Made by a program: the position numbers and the translations under genes | Notes under the pieces: generated by a model | What the model saw: only the letters and a program-made list of their open reading frames with translations | Told to the model about the DNA's origin: nothing | Database searches by the model: none | Shown: in pieces, positions 1 through 8,311 of the stretch | How the letters are laid out: every line of letters begins with the position of its first letter | Numbering within the stretch: position 1 is the stretch's first letter | Origin: Actinopolymorpha rutila | GTDB lineage: Bacteria > Actinomycetota > Actinomycetes > Propionibacteriales > Actinopolymorphaceae | Direction of reading: 5' to 3' | DNA: 64,000 nucleotides | Assembly: GCF_013407855.1 (NCBI RefSeq) | Contig: NZ_JACBZH010000001.1 | Coordinates: 744,001 to 808,000 of the forward strand

Positions 1-60
1 GAGCACCGCCTCCGCGACGTCCGGCGTGGCCGGCTGGAGCCGAATGGAGCTGTCGGGCAT
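1..60 (-). CDS. Partial protein, possible GNAT acetyltransferase N-terminus
   Basis: An ATG at 60-58 opens a minus-strand frame that runs off the left edge after about 20 codons. The visible residues begin MPDSSIRLQPATPDVAEAVL, which resembles the first strand and helix of GNAT N-acetyltransferases (a hydrophobic strand followed by RPATPxDAEAV-like sequence). The gene lies 13 bases downstream of the DUF402 gene on the same strand and could be the last gene of a three-gene operon. With only 20 residues visible the family call is tentative. Confidence 0.4.
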   Translation of the reverse strand, partial: MPDSSIRLQPATPDVAEAVL

Positions 61-73
61 CCGGCCACCGTAC

Positions 74-769
74 CTACCTCGAGCGCGGGATCTGTTCCAG
101 GCCGACCCCGGTCATCTCGGCGCGCGGCGGCGCCAGGGTAGGAAGGTCCCACCAGGCCGGCAGCGGCGTCGGGCCCCACCCCGGCTCGGGTAGGTAGTCG
201 CACCACGTGCCGTCGAACGGGAACTCGCCCAGGCCGATCAACCGTGTGACCGCCTCCGCGCGGGCCCGGATCACCGCCGCCTCCGCCGGGGTCCAGAACA
301 GCGGATGGCCGGTCTGGTCGGCGAAGTCGTCCTCGTCCTTCCACTCCCAACGGCGGTCGGGCCGGACCAGCACGTCCAGGGCGAAGTCGAACACGTCGAT
401 GCCGCCGTTCCACCGCAGCACGGGCGACTCGAGGTTGACGTACCACCCGAGAAGTTCGCCGGGTGTGTCGAAGGACCACGCCACCGAGTACCCGGCGCCG
501 GCCGGGGTGAGGATGAGCGTGCCGAAGCGTTCGTGCGGGATGGGCGCGAGCATGGTCGGCATCGCGAGTTCCTCGGCGTACGGCAGGTGCCTGGTGGGTT
601 CGCCCCGCAGGTCGACCCGGCGCATGCAGGTCGAGCCCGCACCGACCCAGATCGCCAGCCCGCGCTCGTCGTCGGCGACGACTCGTGCGCACTGCACGGT
701 CGCCAGCCGGCCGTCGGGATGCAGACACCGGCGGACGGCCACCTGCCCGGGCCGGAACGAGACGGGCAT
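74..769 (-). CDS. DUF402 family protein
   Basis: A 231-residue protein of the DUF402 family, whose characterised members are FomD-like or Ntdp-like phosphatases acting on nucleoside di/triphosphates or nucleotidyl conjugates. The central part shows the family pattern: strand-rich sequence, then GWYVNLESPVLRW and DVFDFALDVLVRPDRRWEWKD, where clustered Asp/Glu residues are the likely metal ligands. The C-terminus is Pro/Trp-rich. It starts one base after the stop of the upstream glycosidase gene, so the two are probably cotranscribed. The substrate cannot be told from sequence. The length is typical for stand-alone DUF402 proteins. Confidence 0.75.
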   Translation of the reverse strand: MPVSFRPGQVAVRRCLHPDGRLATVQCARVVADDERGLAIWVGAGSTCMRRVDLRGEPTRHLPYAEELAMPTMLAPIPHERFGTLILTPAGAGYSVAWSFDTPGELLGWYVNLESPVLRWNGGIDVFDFALDVLVRPDRRWEWKDEDDFADQTGHPLFWTPAEAAVIRARAEAVTRLIGLGEFPFDGTWCDYLPEPGWGPTPLPAWWDLPTLAPPRAEMTGVGLEQIPRSR

Positions 770-770
770 G

Positions 771-2102
771 TCAGGCGGTCCGCTCGGCGACCACGAGTTG
801 GTCGGACAGGGTCGGCAGTTGCCGCAGTCGCGTCCGGCCGCCCTCGAAGACCGGGTCGACGGTGAGCGGGGCGCGTTCGGCGAGGTCCCAGCCCGTCAGG
901 CGATGGTGGCGCAGGTCGAAGAGCACCTCCGCGTCCCGGCTGTACGGCAGGTAGAGCACGAGAAGGTCCCGGTCCGGGCTGGCACCCAACCGGAGCACTT
1001 CACCCGCCCCGGGATCGCCGTCGCCCTCGCCCGCGCCCAGCAACTCCTGCGCGGGCGCGAGCCGGTACAGCCGATGGTCGACGAACAGCCGGGCCATCAG
1101 CGAGATGTCCAGCGCACCGGGGAAGCCGAGCGCGGCCGGCCACGGGTACGGCTCCAGCGAGGCGCCGCCGGAGGTGAACCGCGCGCTCGGGGAGTGCCAC
1201 ATCCACATGCCGTGCGCGCCGTACCCGATCCCCGCGGCCGCGCCGGCCAGCACGCTCGTCCAGCTCGCCCGGCGTACGTCGTCGCGGCTCCACCGGCCGT
1301 GGCCGTTGACCCTGCCGTGTTGTTCGTACGCAGGTTCGGCCGCGAGCAGCGGCTTGCGGGGGGTACGGGCGAGGTAGCCCGCGGCCTGCTGCCACGTCAG
1401 GTCGACGTTGCGTGCGTCGTGACCGGACTGGTGGCAGAAGAAGTCCAGCGCGTCGGCGAGGTCGTCCGGCAGGTCGGCATGCGGTGCCGAGTGCGTGGTG
1501 AGCAGGCAGCTCGGCGCGGCGTCACGCAGCTGGGCGGCCGCCTCGCGATAGGCCGCGTTCGCCTCCGGGACTCGGTAGTTGTCGTCACCTCCGACGGCGA
1601 AGACCGGCTCCAGGTCGCCGAAGGTGCGGGCCACGCGTTCGACGTACGCACGCCGCTGCTTGTCGGCCATCACGGCGTACGGCGTGCGGGCCGCCGCCCA
1701 GGTGCCGGGAACGTAGTTGTTCCACAGCACGACGAGCAGCAGCCGCAGGTCGTATTCCTCGTGCGCGATCCGGGTGAACTCCCGCGCCTGGGCGAAGAAT
1801 CCCTCGTCGGGCCGGTCGAAGTCGGGGTGCCCCTCCGCGTCGAGCGCGAACGGCTCGCGTGAACCGGCCCGCTCGTCCCGGTCGTGCAGGATCGGCAGCA
1901 CCGACACGGCCACGCAGGTGAAACCCTGCCGGCGACGCGTGGCGAGGTAGCTGCGCCACTCCTCCGCGCTCGGGTCGGCGAAGCTGCTCCACGCCGTGTC
2001 CATGATCAGCGGAAAGAACGCCTCGCCGAGACGCAGGTGAGTGCCTGACGGGTCCACGGTCAGCCGCGACATGTGGGGGAACGTACCAGTCAGGTCGGAC
2101 AT
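771..2102 (-). CDS. DUF4038 apiosidase-like glycoside hydrolase
   Basis: A 443-residue protein resembling the DUF4038 (apiosidase-like) TIM-barrel family, with a C-terminal segment like the putative collagen-binding domain that often follows it. Visible features are an early FPLIMDTAWSSF strand, a barrel strand LRLLLVVLWNNYVPG, the segment FAVGGDDNY, and KPLLAAEPAYEQHG, whose Glu is a candidate catalytic residue. No signal peptide is seen, so it is probably cytoplasmic and acts on imported glycosides. I chose the ATG at 2102 because GGGAG precedes it; an ATG at 2072 is also possible. The frame stays open further upstream, but that part overlaps the divergent DGPF/sigma genes and is not coding-like. 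Confidence 0.72.
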   Translation of the reverse strand: MSDLTGTFPHMSRLTVDPSGTHLRLGEAFFPLIMDTAWSSFADPSAEEWRSYLATRRRQGFTCVAVSVLPILHDRDERAGSREPFALDAEGHPDFDRPDEGFFAQAREFTRIAHEEYDLRLLLVVLWNNYVPGTWAAARTPYAVMADKQRRAYVERVARTFGDLEPVFAVGGDDNYRVPEANAAYREAAAQLRDAAPSCLLTTHSAPHADLPDDLADALDFFCHQSGHDARNVDLTWQQAAGYLARTPRKPLLAAEPAYEQHGRVNGHGRWSRDDVRRASWTSVLAGAAAGIGYGAHGMWMWHSPSARFTSGGASLEPYPWPAALGFPGALDISLMARLFVDHRLYRLAPAQELLGAGEGDGDPGAGEVLRLGASPDRDLLVLYLPYSRDAEVLFDLRHHRLTGWDLAERAPLTVDPVFEGGRTRLRQLPTLSDQLVVAERTA

Positions 2103-2163
2103 CGATCTCCCGCGGCCGAGCGACGAGGCGTACGGACGCCCCTGGAAATCGTCCGGACGAGAA

Positions 2164-2190
2164 TGTCGATCCGGGCGGGTCGCGTTCGTG
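2164..2190 (+). promoter_or_regulatory. Candidate ECF42-type promoter
   Basis: TGTCGA at 2164-2169 equals the -35 element described for ECF42 sigma targets. About 17 bases downstream lies CGTG, one base off the reported CG(A/T)C -10 element. It sits 84 bases upstream of the DGPF gene that heads the ECF42 pair, the expected place for autoregulation. The -10 is imperfect, so this is a candidate only. Confidence 0.35.
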
Positions 2191-2273
2191 TGGAAGGTGA
2201 CCGGCGCCGAGACTGACCTGGACCCGTTCGAAGTCCCAGCCGGCGAGACCGACCAGAAGCTCCGGAGGACACC

Positions 2274-2636
2274 GTGACGAAGCACTACCTGCTCAGCATC
2301 CAGCAGCCCGACGGTGGGCCGCCCGCGCCCGAGATCATCGAGCCGATCATGGCCGACGTCGCGAAGTTCAACGACGAACTCCGCGAAGCGGGCGCCTGGG
2401 TCTTCGCCGGCGGGCTGCACGAGCCGACCACGGCCACCGTGGTGCGGTACGACGACGGCGAACTGCTCACCACCGACGGCCCGTACGTCGAGGGCAAGGA
2501 GCACGTGGGCGGCCTGTCGATCATCGCCGCGGAGGACCTGGACGAGGCCCTGGAATGGGGCCGCAGGCTGGCCCGGGCCACCCGGCTGCCGATCGAGGTA
2601 CGACCGTTCCAGGGCGACCCCGCCGACCACCTCTAG
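2274..2636 (+). CDS. DGPF/YCII-domain protein
   Basis: A 120-residue protein of the YCII (DGPF) family, a small ferredoxin-like fold. The hallmark appears as [15 protein letters not shown] near residue 68. Length and the final strand (LPIEVRPF) fit the family. It begins with GTG at 2274 behind a clear GGAGG at 2263-2267 and ends 19 bases before the ECF sigma gene. DGPF proteins are the characteristic genomic partners of ECF42 sigma factors; their biochemical role is unsettled, and some YCII proteins act as dehalogenases or lyases. Here it is probably a partner or target of the adjacent sigma factor. Confidence 0.85.
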   Translation: MTKHYLLSIQQPDGGPPAPEIIEPIMADVAKFNDELREAGAWVFAGGLHEPTTATVVRYDDGELLTTDGPYVEGKEHVGGLSIIAAEDLDEALEWGRRLARATRLPIEVRPFQGDPADHL

Positions 2637-2655
2637 CCCTCGTCCGGGCTCGCTC

Positions 2656-3873
2656 GTGCCGGCGATCACCACGGCGGAGATCGAACGCGTGTTCCGCGCG
2701 GAGTACGGCCGCGCGGTCGCGGTGCTGGTGCGCGTCCTCGGCGACATCGAACTCGCCGAGGAGACGGTCCAGGACGCGTTCGTCGCCGCGGTGGAGCGCT
2801 GGCCGGACGCCGGGCTCCCGCCCAGCCCCGCGGGCTGGATCATCACCACCGCCCGCAACCGTGCGATCGACCGGCTACGGCGGGAGTCGTCCCGCGCGGA
2901 CCGGCATGCCCAGGCCGCCCTGCTGCACGCGGCCGACGAACCGCTGGAGGAGGGCGCCGTGCGCGACGACCGGCTGCGCCTGATCTTCACCTGCTGCCAC
3001 CCGGCGCTCGCCCCCGCCGCCCGGGTGGCACTCACCCTGCGGTTGCTGGGCGGCCTCACCACCGCCGAGATCGCCCGGGCGTTCCTGGTGCCCGAACCCA
3101 CCATGGCGCAGCGACTGGTGCGGGCGAAGGGCAAGATCCGCGACGCCCGGATCCCGTACCGCGTGCCGAGCGAGGCCGACATCCCCGACCGGGTACGGGC
3201 GGTGCTGGCCGTCATCTACCTGATCTTCAACGAGGGGTACGCCGCGAGCGGCGGCGAGCGACTCGTCCGGGCGGAGCTGTGCGCGGAGGCGATCCGGCTG
3301 GGCCGCGTCCTCGCCGAACTCATGCCGGACGAACCGGAGGCGCTCGGCCTGCTGGCGTTGATGTTGCTGGTCGAGTCGCGCCTGCCGGCGCGCACCAGCG
3401 CGGACGGTGACCTGATCAGGCTGGCCGAGCAGGACCGCTCACTGTGGGACCGGGCGCTGGTCGCGGAGGGCCAGACGCTCGTACGACGGTGTCTTCGGCG
3501 CGGGCGACCGGGGCCGTACCAGATCCAGGCGGCGATCAACGCCGTGCACAGCGACGCGCCCACCGCCGCCGCGACGGACTGGGCGCAGATCGTCGCGCTG
3601 TACGACCAGTTGCTGGCGCTCGGCCCGAACCCGGTCGCGGCGCTCAACCGTGCGGTCGCCGTCGCCGAGGTGGAGGGCGCTGCGGCGGCGCTCGCGCTGG
3701 TCGACGAGCTGGACCTGGGCGGCTACTACCTCTTCCACGCCATCCGGGCCGACCTGCTGCGCCGGCTCGGCCGGGACGAGGAGGCCGTACGCGCGTACGA
3801 CGCGGCCATCGCGCGCAGCGGCAACCAGGCCGAGCGGTCCTTCCTGGAGCGGCAGCGAAACCTGCTGACCTGA
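2656..3873 (+). CDS. ECF42-type RNA polymerase sigma factor with TPR-like C-terminus
   Basis: A 405-residue ECF sigma factor. Residues 1-75 carry region 2 ([19 protein letters not shown], then [16 protein letters not shown]). Residues about 105-160 carry region 4 with its helix-turn-helix ([25 protein letters not shown]). The remaining roughly 240 residues form a long helical extension typical of group ECF42, with family blocks such as [11 protein letters not shown] and [12 protein letters not shown] and a TPR-like [14 protein letters not shown] segment. The group has no classical anti-sigma factor; the extension is thought to be needed for activity. I chose the GTG at 2656 because the frame's upstream part overlaps the DGPF gene. 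The DGPF neighbour supports the subgroup. Confidence 0.85.
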   Translation: MPAITTAEIERVFRAEYGRAVAVLVRVLGDIELAEETVQDAFVAAVERWPDAGLPPSPAGWIITTARNRAIDRLRRESSRADRHAQAALLHAADEPLEEGAVRDDRLRLIFTCCHPALAPAARVALTLRLLGGLTTAEIARAFLVPEPTMAQRLVRAKGKIRDARIPYRVPSEADIPDRVRAVLAVIYLIFNEGYAASGGERLVRAELCAEAIRLGRVLAELMPDEPEALGLLALMLLVESRLPARTSADGDLIRLAEQDRSLWDRALVAEGQTLVRRCLRRGRPGPYQIQAAINAVHSDAPTAAATDWAQIVALYDQLLALGPNPVAALNRAVAVAEVEGAAAALALVDELDLGGYYLFHAIRADLLRRLGRDEEAVRAYDAAIARSGNQAERSFLERQRNLLT

Positions 3874-3880
3874 CGACGGC

Positions 3881-3964
3881 ACCTGTTCGCCCGACGACGA
3901 CACCAGCTCACCCGACGACGACATCAGCTCACCCGACAACGAGACCAGGTCACCTGACAGAACC
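3881..3964. repeat. Four 21-bp tandem repeats
   Basis: Four consecutive degenerate copies of a 21-base unit (best copy ACCAGCTCACCCGACGACGA plus C) lie directly after the sigma stop codon, at 3881-3901, 3902-3922, 3923-3943 and 3944-3964. They are noncoding with respect to both neighbouring genes. They end 27 bases before a strong hairpin. Confidence 0.8.
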
Positions 3965-3991
3965 GGCAGGCCCGCCGGCAGTAAGCGACCG

Positions 3992-4024
3992 GGCGCCGTG
4001 TCAAGTGAATCTTGACGCGGCGCC
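3992..4024. terminator. Bidirectional hairpin between convergent genes
   Basis: A 14-bp stem with one G-T pair and a 5-base loop: GGCGCCGTGTCAAG (3992-4005), loop TGAAT, CTTGACGCGGCGCC (4011-4024). It lies between the convergent sigma and CMD-like genes, where a two-way terminator is expected. It lacks a U tract on either side, as is common in high-GC actinobacteria. Confidence 0.75.
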
Positions 4025-4114
4025 GGTGATGGGCAGCCGACAGGCGACGGGTCTGCCGGACGGATCTGTCGAGCGTTGGCCGTCTGGCTCCTCTGCCTTC
4101 TGGCTGCCTCGGCC

Positions 4115-5152
4115 TTACTGGTCGCGCTTCATCCAGCCGCTGACCTTTCCGCGCAGCTTCTCCTCGATGGTCTCGTCCTTCTCGCCTTCTTCTGTCAACT
4201 TCTCCTTGGCGCCCTGCGCCTGCTCCTTGGCGCCCTGCGCCTGTTCGCCGAGCCCCTGCTGGCCCTGGCCGGTTCCCCCCGCTGTTTCCCGAACGCCTTC
4301 GGCACCCTGGCGGGTGCCTTCCTCGACACGCCCCTCAGCGGCCTCGCGGGCGCCGGTGACGCCCGACGCACCCTGCTCGCCGCCGGTGCCGCCGACGAAG
4401 CGTTCCTCCGTGGACTCTTCGTACGTCGCGGCACCACCACCCGCACCGGAGCCCTCGACGAACCGCTCCTCGGTCGTGGTTTCCGCGAAGCCGGCCGGCC
4501 CGCGTCCTTCAGTGCCACGTCCTTCAGGGCCACGGCCTTCAGGCCCGCGTCCTTCGGGGCCACGGCTTTCGGGACCTCGTTCCGGCCCGCCCTGTTCGAT
4601 CCTGCTCTCCTCGAGGCGGCCTTCCTCGATCCGTTCCTCACCGAGCCGGCCTTCCTCGCGACGTCCCTCCTCCTCGCGGCGCTGCCCCGGTATCGCAGTC
4701 GCGGCGCCTGCCGCGCCACCTGCCACTCCGCCTGCGGTCGTACCTGCCGCCGCGCCTCCCGTAGTGCCGACGCCTCCTCCGGAGCCTTCCTCGGTGACGT
4801 CCTCTTCGGCGACGTACTCCGCCGCGAGCTCTGCCAGGCCGAACGCACGCAGCACGCTGCCCGCGGCGTCGACGACGCGCGAGCTGCCGACGATCGGTGC
4901 GATGGCGACGCAGACGCCCTGCGCGTCCTGTACCGTCAGCCCCGCTTCCCGGGCGACCGCGAGGTTGGCGAGGTACGACGCGGGTGCGGCGTCCATCGCG
5001 ATCAGTGCGGCAAGTCGGGCGATGTGGTAGGTCCGCGGGTCGAGTTCGGAGTTGGGCAACGTGTCGACGTTCATCTGGGCAAGTTGCGCGAAGATCGGGT
5101 GTTCCCCGTGCGAAAAGGCTCCCAAGGTTCCTTCAGGTGTCTGTGCCGTCAT
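4115..5152 (-). CDS. CMD-like domain with long low-complexity charged tail
   Basis: A 345-residue protein. Residues 1-115 resemble a carboxymuconolactone-decarboxylase-like helical domain (RTYHIARLAALIAMDAAPA, then LTVQDAQGVCVAIAPIVGS), but the CxxC-H redox motif of AhpD-type members is missing. After about residue 120 the sequence becomes repetitive and disordered: Gly/Ala/Thr-rich, then EEGR/EERI repeats, then a run of PEGRG units. It ends in Glu/Lys/Gln-rich helical repeats (GEQAQGAKEQAQGAKEKL) like LEA or CsbD-type stress proteins. Start at 5152 is supported by GGAAGG upstream. Likely cytoplasmic. Function unknown; a role in stress protection is only a guess from the tail. Confidence 0.7.
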   Translation of the reverse strand: MTAQTPEGTLGAFSHGEHPIFAQLAQMNVDTLPNSELDPRTYHIARLAALIAMDAAPASYLANLAVAREAGLTVQDAQGVCVAIAPIVGSSRVVDAAGSVLRAFGLAELAAEYVAEEDVTEEGSGGGVGTTGGAAAGTTAGGVAGGAAGAATAIPGQRREEEGRREEGRLGEERIEEGRLEESRIEQGGPERGPESRGPEGRGPEGRGPEGRGTEGRGPAGFAETTTEERFVEGSGAGGGAATYEESTEERFVGGTGGEQGASGVTGAREAAEGRVEEGTRQGAEGVRETAGGTGQGQQGLGEQAQGAKEQAQGAKEKLTEEGEKDETIEEKLRGKVSGWMKRDQ

Positions 5153-5265
5153 GGCGTTCCCTTCCTGGCAGACCGGGCGGCCCAGAAATGATGTCTGCCG
5201 CCCCCCACAGACCCCACAAGACATCGCGACGGACACTGCGCCTCACCCCGATCGGGTGAAAGCGC

Positions 5266-5284
5266 TCAGGGTCTTTTCCCCTGA
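5266..5284 (-). terminator. Short hairpin downstream of the MmcQ-type gene
   Basis: TCAGGG (5266-5271) pairs with CCCTGA (5279-5284) around a 7-base loop, just past the stop of the minus-strand MmcQ-type gene. Six base pairs is weak for a terminator, so it may be incidental. Confidence 0.3.
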
Positions 5285-5290
5285 ACAGAC

Positions 5291-5677
5291 CTAGGGTCGA
5301 GCCACGTCGAACTCCTTCACCAGTTGACGCGGTGCCTGGCAGCGCCACGCGTCGGTGAGCAGTTCCTCGAGCTCGTCGACCGGTACGTTGGCCAGCCGGA
5401 CGAGCACGGCCGGGTATCCGTTGTAGTGCGGCTCGGTGAAGAACTTCTCGCTGTCGGAGGCGAGCAGCGCCTGCTTCTCGCCCTCGTTCGCCACCCGTAC
5501 CGCCAGCACCTCCGGCTGCGGCACCCGGGCCTTCTTGGGATGGACCCGCTCCATCCACACCCAGGCGAAGCCGCGGTCCTTGCCCTTGTTTCGTACGGAG
5601 AACCCGAAGTGGTCTTCGCCCTCGGAGGTGTCCGGCAGCGCGAGCGCGATCCGGCGTACGTCGTCCTGGTCGGCCAT
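5291..5677 (-). CDS. MmcQ/YjbR-like protein
   Basis: A 128-residue protein of the MmcQ/YjbR family, a small fold related to DNA-binding CyaY-like domains. Family features are the opening helix (DVRRIALALPDTSEGEDHF), the strand block VRNKGKDRGFAWVWME, and FFTEPHYNGYPAVLVRLANV with the conserved hydrophobic/Tyr positions. Length is typical (115-130). The start is an ATG at 5677. It is separated by 138 bases from the next minus-strand gene and may be monocistronic. DNA binding is a family prediction; no target is evident. Confidence 0.8.
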   Translation of the reverse strand: MADQDDVRRIALALPDTSEGEDHFGFSVRNKGKDRGFAWVWMERVHPKKARVPQPEVLAVRVANEGEKQALLASDSEKFFTEPHYNGYPAVLVRLANVPVDELEELLTDAWRCQAPRQLVKEFDVARP

Positions 5678-5742
5678 GCCTACCTCCGGTGAGCTACTGG
5701 CGCGGGTCGGGTGGGAATCCGCCGGTTCGGCGACCTGGTTCC

Positions 5743-7401
5743 CTACTCGACCAGCTGGGGGTACGGAGGGCGCCGGCTGGTGGACAGGGTGCGGATCTCG
5801 CGGGGCCAGGCCAGCTCGATGCCGAGCCCGTCGGCCAGCAGGCGCTGGTAGTCACCTCGCCGTGCGGGCTCCGCGTACACCTCACGTGGCCGCCGGCCGC
5901 CGTCCAGACAGTACGCCGCCAGGGCGCCGACCGCCTCGCCGATCGCCCACTCCACCGGATGCAGGCGGTAACAGCCGTTGGTGATGTGGGTGGAGCCGAT
6001 GTTCTTGTTCGCGGGCAGCAGGTTGTCCACCCGAACCGGGACGAGGGCGCCGAGCGGGATCTGGAACGGGTAGGAGTCGATGTCGACGTACGTACGGCCC
6101 GCAGTGCTCGGGTGCAGGTCGATCCGGTAGTTGCCGAGCCCTACGGAGTCGTCGAACTGCGCCGGCCCGTCCGGCCCGGCGGCCTCCACCCCGACGTGCA
6201 GTTCGGTGACGGTGAACTCCGCGCGGATCCGGCGGGACTCCCGGACGTAGGGCCGCATCGCCAGCCCGTCGGCCGTACCCGTGATGTCCGGCCGCAGCCG
6301 CAGCCCCGGATATCCCTGGCCGCCGTCCTCGCGCGGAGCGCTCGTCTGCATCCAGTGCAGCAGCGACAGGGACAGCTCGCGGCTCTCCCGCAGGGCACGC
6401 TCCCGGTCGGCGTCGTCGGCACCCAGCAGCGGCGTCTCCCAGTAGTCGTTCTGCGGCCAGTTGACCAGCGTCACGTCCGACTCCACCAACGCCTGACCCG
6501 AACTTCTGCCGGAGTGCCAACCGGAGTCGCGGCGGTAGTTCGTCCGGGCCACGATCCGGCGGTAGTGCCAGAAGTCGCGGGACCGGTCGGCGTCGGAGTC
6601 GCCGACGAAGATCGGGCGATGGCGGGGTTCGAGCGTCTCCGGGGCGACGTCGGTCCAGGACAGCTGCGGACCCGGCCAGAACGGCGCGACGTGCGTACGC
6701 CAGTGCTCGTAGCTCGCCGGCGGATCCACCGTGTGGTCCTCGCCGGGCCGGTGCTCGACGGCGAAGCACCAGGTGATCGCCTGCTGGTCGAGCGGGTTCG
6801 CGGTGGCCGGCGCGTGCGGCTCACCGGTCTGGTCCTGACCCTCCGCCCCGACGACGTGCTCGACCCCGCCGAGCGCGAGGAGATCACCGAGCTCGGTGGC
6901 GTCCACGACGTACGCGGCGGCCACCGTCACCTCGCCGCCCTCGGAGGCACGCAACGTCACCGCCTCCACCGAGTCGCCCCGGCCGTGCACCGTCACCGGC
7001 GCGTGGTGCAGCAGGACGGTCAGCCTCCCGGCTGTGAGGTAGGGCGCCAGCACCTCGTGGATCGCGGTGACGGCGGCGGCGGGTTCGGCGCACAACGGGC
7101 TCACCGAACCCCTGCCCGGGTTGAGCAACGGGTCGTCGGCCGCCTCCTTCGTCAACGGCAGGTTGCGGCGGTAGAAGTCGCGGATCCGCCGGCGCAGGTC
7201 GCGGTAGCTCGGCGAGGCGTACCGGCTCTCGATCCACGGGTGCTCGTCCGGCGGCACCGCCTGGCTGGTCAGCTGCCCGCCCAGCCAGCCGCTCTCCTCG
7301 GTGAGCACCACTCGCCGGCCCAGCCGCAGCGCGGTCAGCGCGGCCGCGACCCCGCCCAGGCCGCCGCCCACCACCAGCACGTCGGTCCGCGTCTCCCGCA
7401 T
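5743..7401 (-). CDS. FAD-dependent oxidoreductase (FAD_oxidored family)
   Basis: A 552-residue flavoprotein. The dinucleotide-binding motif VLVVGGGLGGVAAALTALRLG is at residues 9-29, followed by VLTEESGWLGGQLTSQAVP, characteristic of the FAD_oxidored family often found with carbohydrate-catabolism genes. A second nucleotide-contact block, YVVDATELGDLLALGG, is near residue 190. The C-terminal IGSTHITNGCYRLHPVEWAIGEAVG is also typical. No Tat or Sec signal is seen. Substrates of this family are mostly unknown; sugar-derived or N-heterocyclic compounds are candidates. ATG at 7401. Confidence 0.85.
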   Translation of the reverse strand: MRETRTDVLVVGGGLGGVAAALTALRLGRRVVLTEESGWLGGQLTSQAVPPDEHPWIESRYASPSYRDLRRRIRDFYRRNLPLTKEAADDPLLNPGRGSVSPLCAEPAAAVTAIHEVLAPYLTAGRLTVLLHHAPVTVHGRGDSVEAVTLRASEGGEVTVAAAYVVDATELGDLLALGGVEHVVGAEGQDQTGEPHAPATANPLDQQAITWCFAVEHRPGEDHTVDPPASYEHWRTHVAPFWPGPQLSWTDVAPETLEPRHRPIFVGDSDADRSRDFWHYRRIVARTNYRRDSGWHSGRSSGQALVESDVTLVNWPQNDYWETPLLGADDADRERALRESRELSLSLLHWMQTSAPREDGGQGYPGLRLRPDITGTADGLAMRPYVRESRRIRAEFTVTELHVGVEAAGPDGPAQFDDSVGLGNYRIDLHPSTAGRTYVDIDSYPFQIPLGALVPVRVDNLLPANKNIGSTHITNGCYRLHPVEWAIGEAVGALAAYCLDGGRRPREVYAEPARRGDYQRLLADGLGIELAWPREIRTLSTSRRPPYPQLVE

Positions 7402-7603
7402 CGTCCCTCACTCCCCGGTCGCCGGCTCTCTGGTCGCGCTCTTCTGGCCGTACCCGGCCGCTCGCGCCCTGGCGCTCCCGTAGCTCCGGTCGCCGACGCT
7501 ACCGGTCGTCTCCGGAGCGCGGCACCGGACACCGGGCACCGGATTGGCTGACTTGGGACGTGCTCTTCGGGCGCGGGTCTCGTGTCGCGGGCCCTCGGCG
7601 AGG

Positions 7604-7609
7604 TAGCGT
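7604..7609 (+). promoter_or_regulatory. -10 element of a leaderless promoter
   Basis: TAGCGT (7604-7609) fits the TANNNT actinobacterial -10 and ends 7 bases before the GTG at 7617. No ribosome binding site precedes that start, so transcription probably begins at the start codon. Confidence 0.5.
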
Positions 7610-7616
7610 CGGACAG

Positions 7617-8220
7617 GTGATCGTGGTTTCAGCCGCACTGAAGGGCGGGGTCGGCAAGACGACCACGTCCGTCTACCTCGCCGCGCTCGCGGCCTCCGGC
7701 CGGCGTTCGGTCACACTCGTGGACGCCGACCCGCAGGCCAGCGCGGCCGAGTGGATCGAGTACGCCGCCGACGAGCGACTGCTGAAGGTCTCCGTCGTGG
7801 AGGCGCCCACCGAGCGCCTGCTCGGCAAGGCCCTGGACGGCGCCGACGCCGACGACGTGGTGGTCGTCGACACGCCCCCGGCACACGAGCGACTGCTCAA
7901 CAAGGCGCTCGGCAAGGCGCACGTCGTGGTGATCCCGGGTCGGCGGCATCGAGACGTCCCGGGTGGAGGCGGTGCTCGAGGTCGTACCCCCCGACACCCC
8001 CACCGGTCTGGTGGTCTGTTCGGCCCGCACCTACACCCGCAGCTACCAGGAGGCGCTCGGGTCGTGGTCGGAGTCCGGCATCACGGTGTGGGGGACGGTG
8101 CCCGAACGCGTCGCCATCACCGCCGGCCCCGACGGCCCGCTGTGCCCCGACGGTCTGGAGGCGTACCGCCAGGTGTGGCGCCGCGCCCAGACCGCCGCCC
8201 GTTCCTCCCAGAGCCGATAG
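7617..8220 (+). pseudogene. ParA/MinD-like ATPase with frameshift
   Basis: The first frame starts at GTG 7617 and carries a ParA deviant Walker A motif (ALKGGVGKTTTSVYLAALA), Walker A' VTLVDADPQASAAEW and Walker B VVVVDTPPA. It stays sensible to IPG at 7932-7940, then turns to low-quality sequence. The natural continuation (VGGIETSRVEAVLEVVPPD and the C-terminus RRAQTAARSSQSR) is in the +1 frame from 7939, ending at 8220. A loss of about 5 bases near 7938 explains both halves. It is either a recent pseudogene or an assembly error. There is no ParB partner nearby, so this was an orphan ParA-like ATPase of about 200 residues rather than the chromosomal parAB locus. Confidence 0.75.
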
Positions 8221-8298
8221 GCGATAGGCCCGCAGCCGTCGTCCGGAGGCGGTAGCCGGAGCCGGTCGCCGCTCTGGAGGTACGCCCGGAGGCGCCCG

Positions 8299-8304
8299 TA
8301 GGCT
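8299..8304 (+). promoter_or_regulatory. -10 element of a leaderless promoter
   Basis: TAGGCT (8299-8304) lies 7 bases before the ATG at 8312. The spacing and the lack of a Shine-Dalgarno sequence suggest a leaderless nucleoside hydrolase mRNA. Confidence 0.5.
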
Positions 8305-8311
8305 CGCCTTC

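Noticed and set aside
2103..3215. Extending the apiosidase-like gene to a much earlier start
   Set aside because: The added sequence is the antisense shadow of the DGPF and ECF42 genes, which show convincing family motifs on the plus strand.
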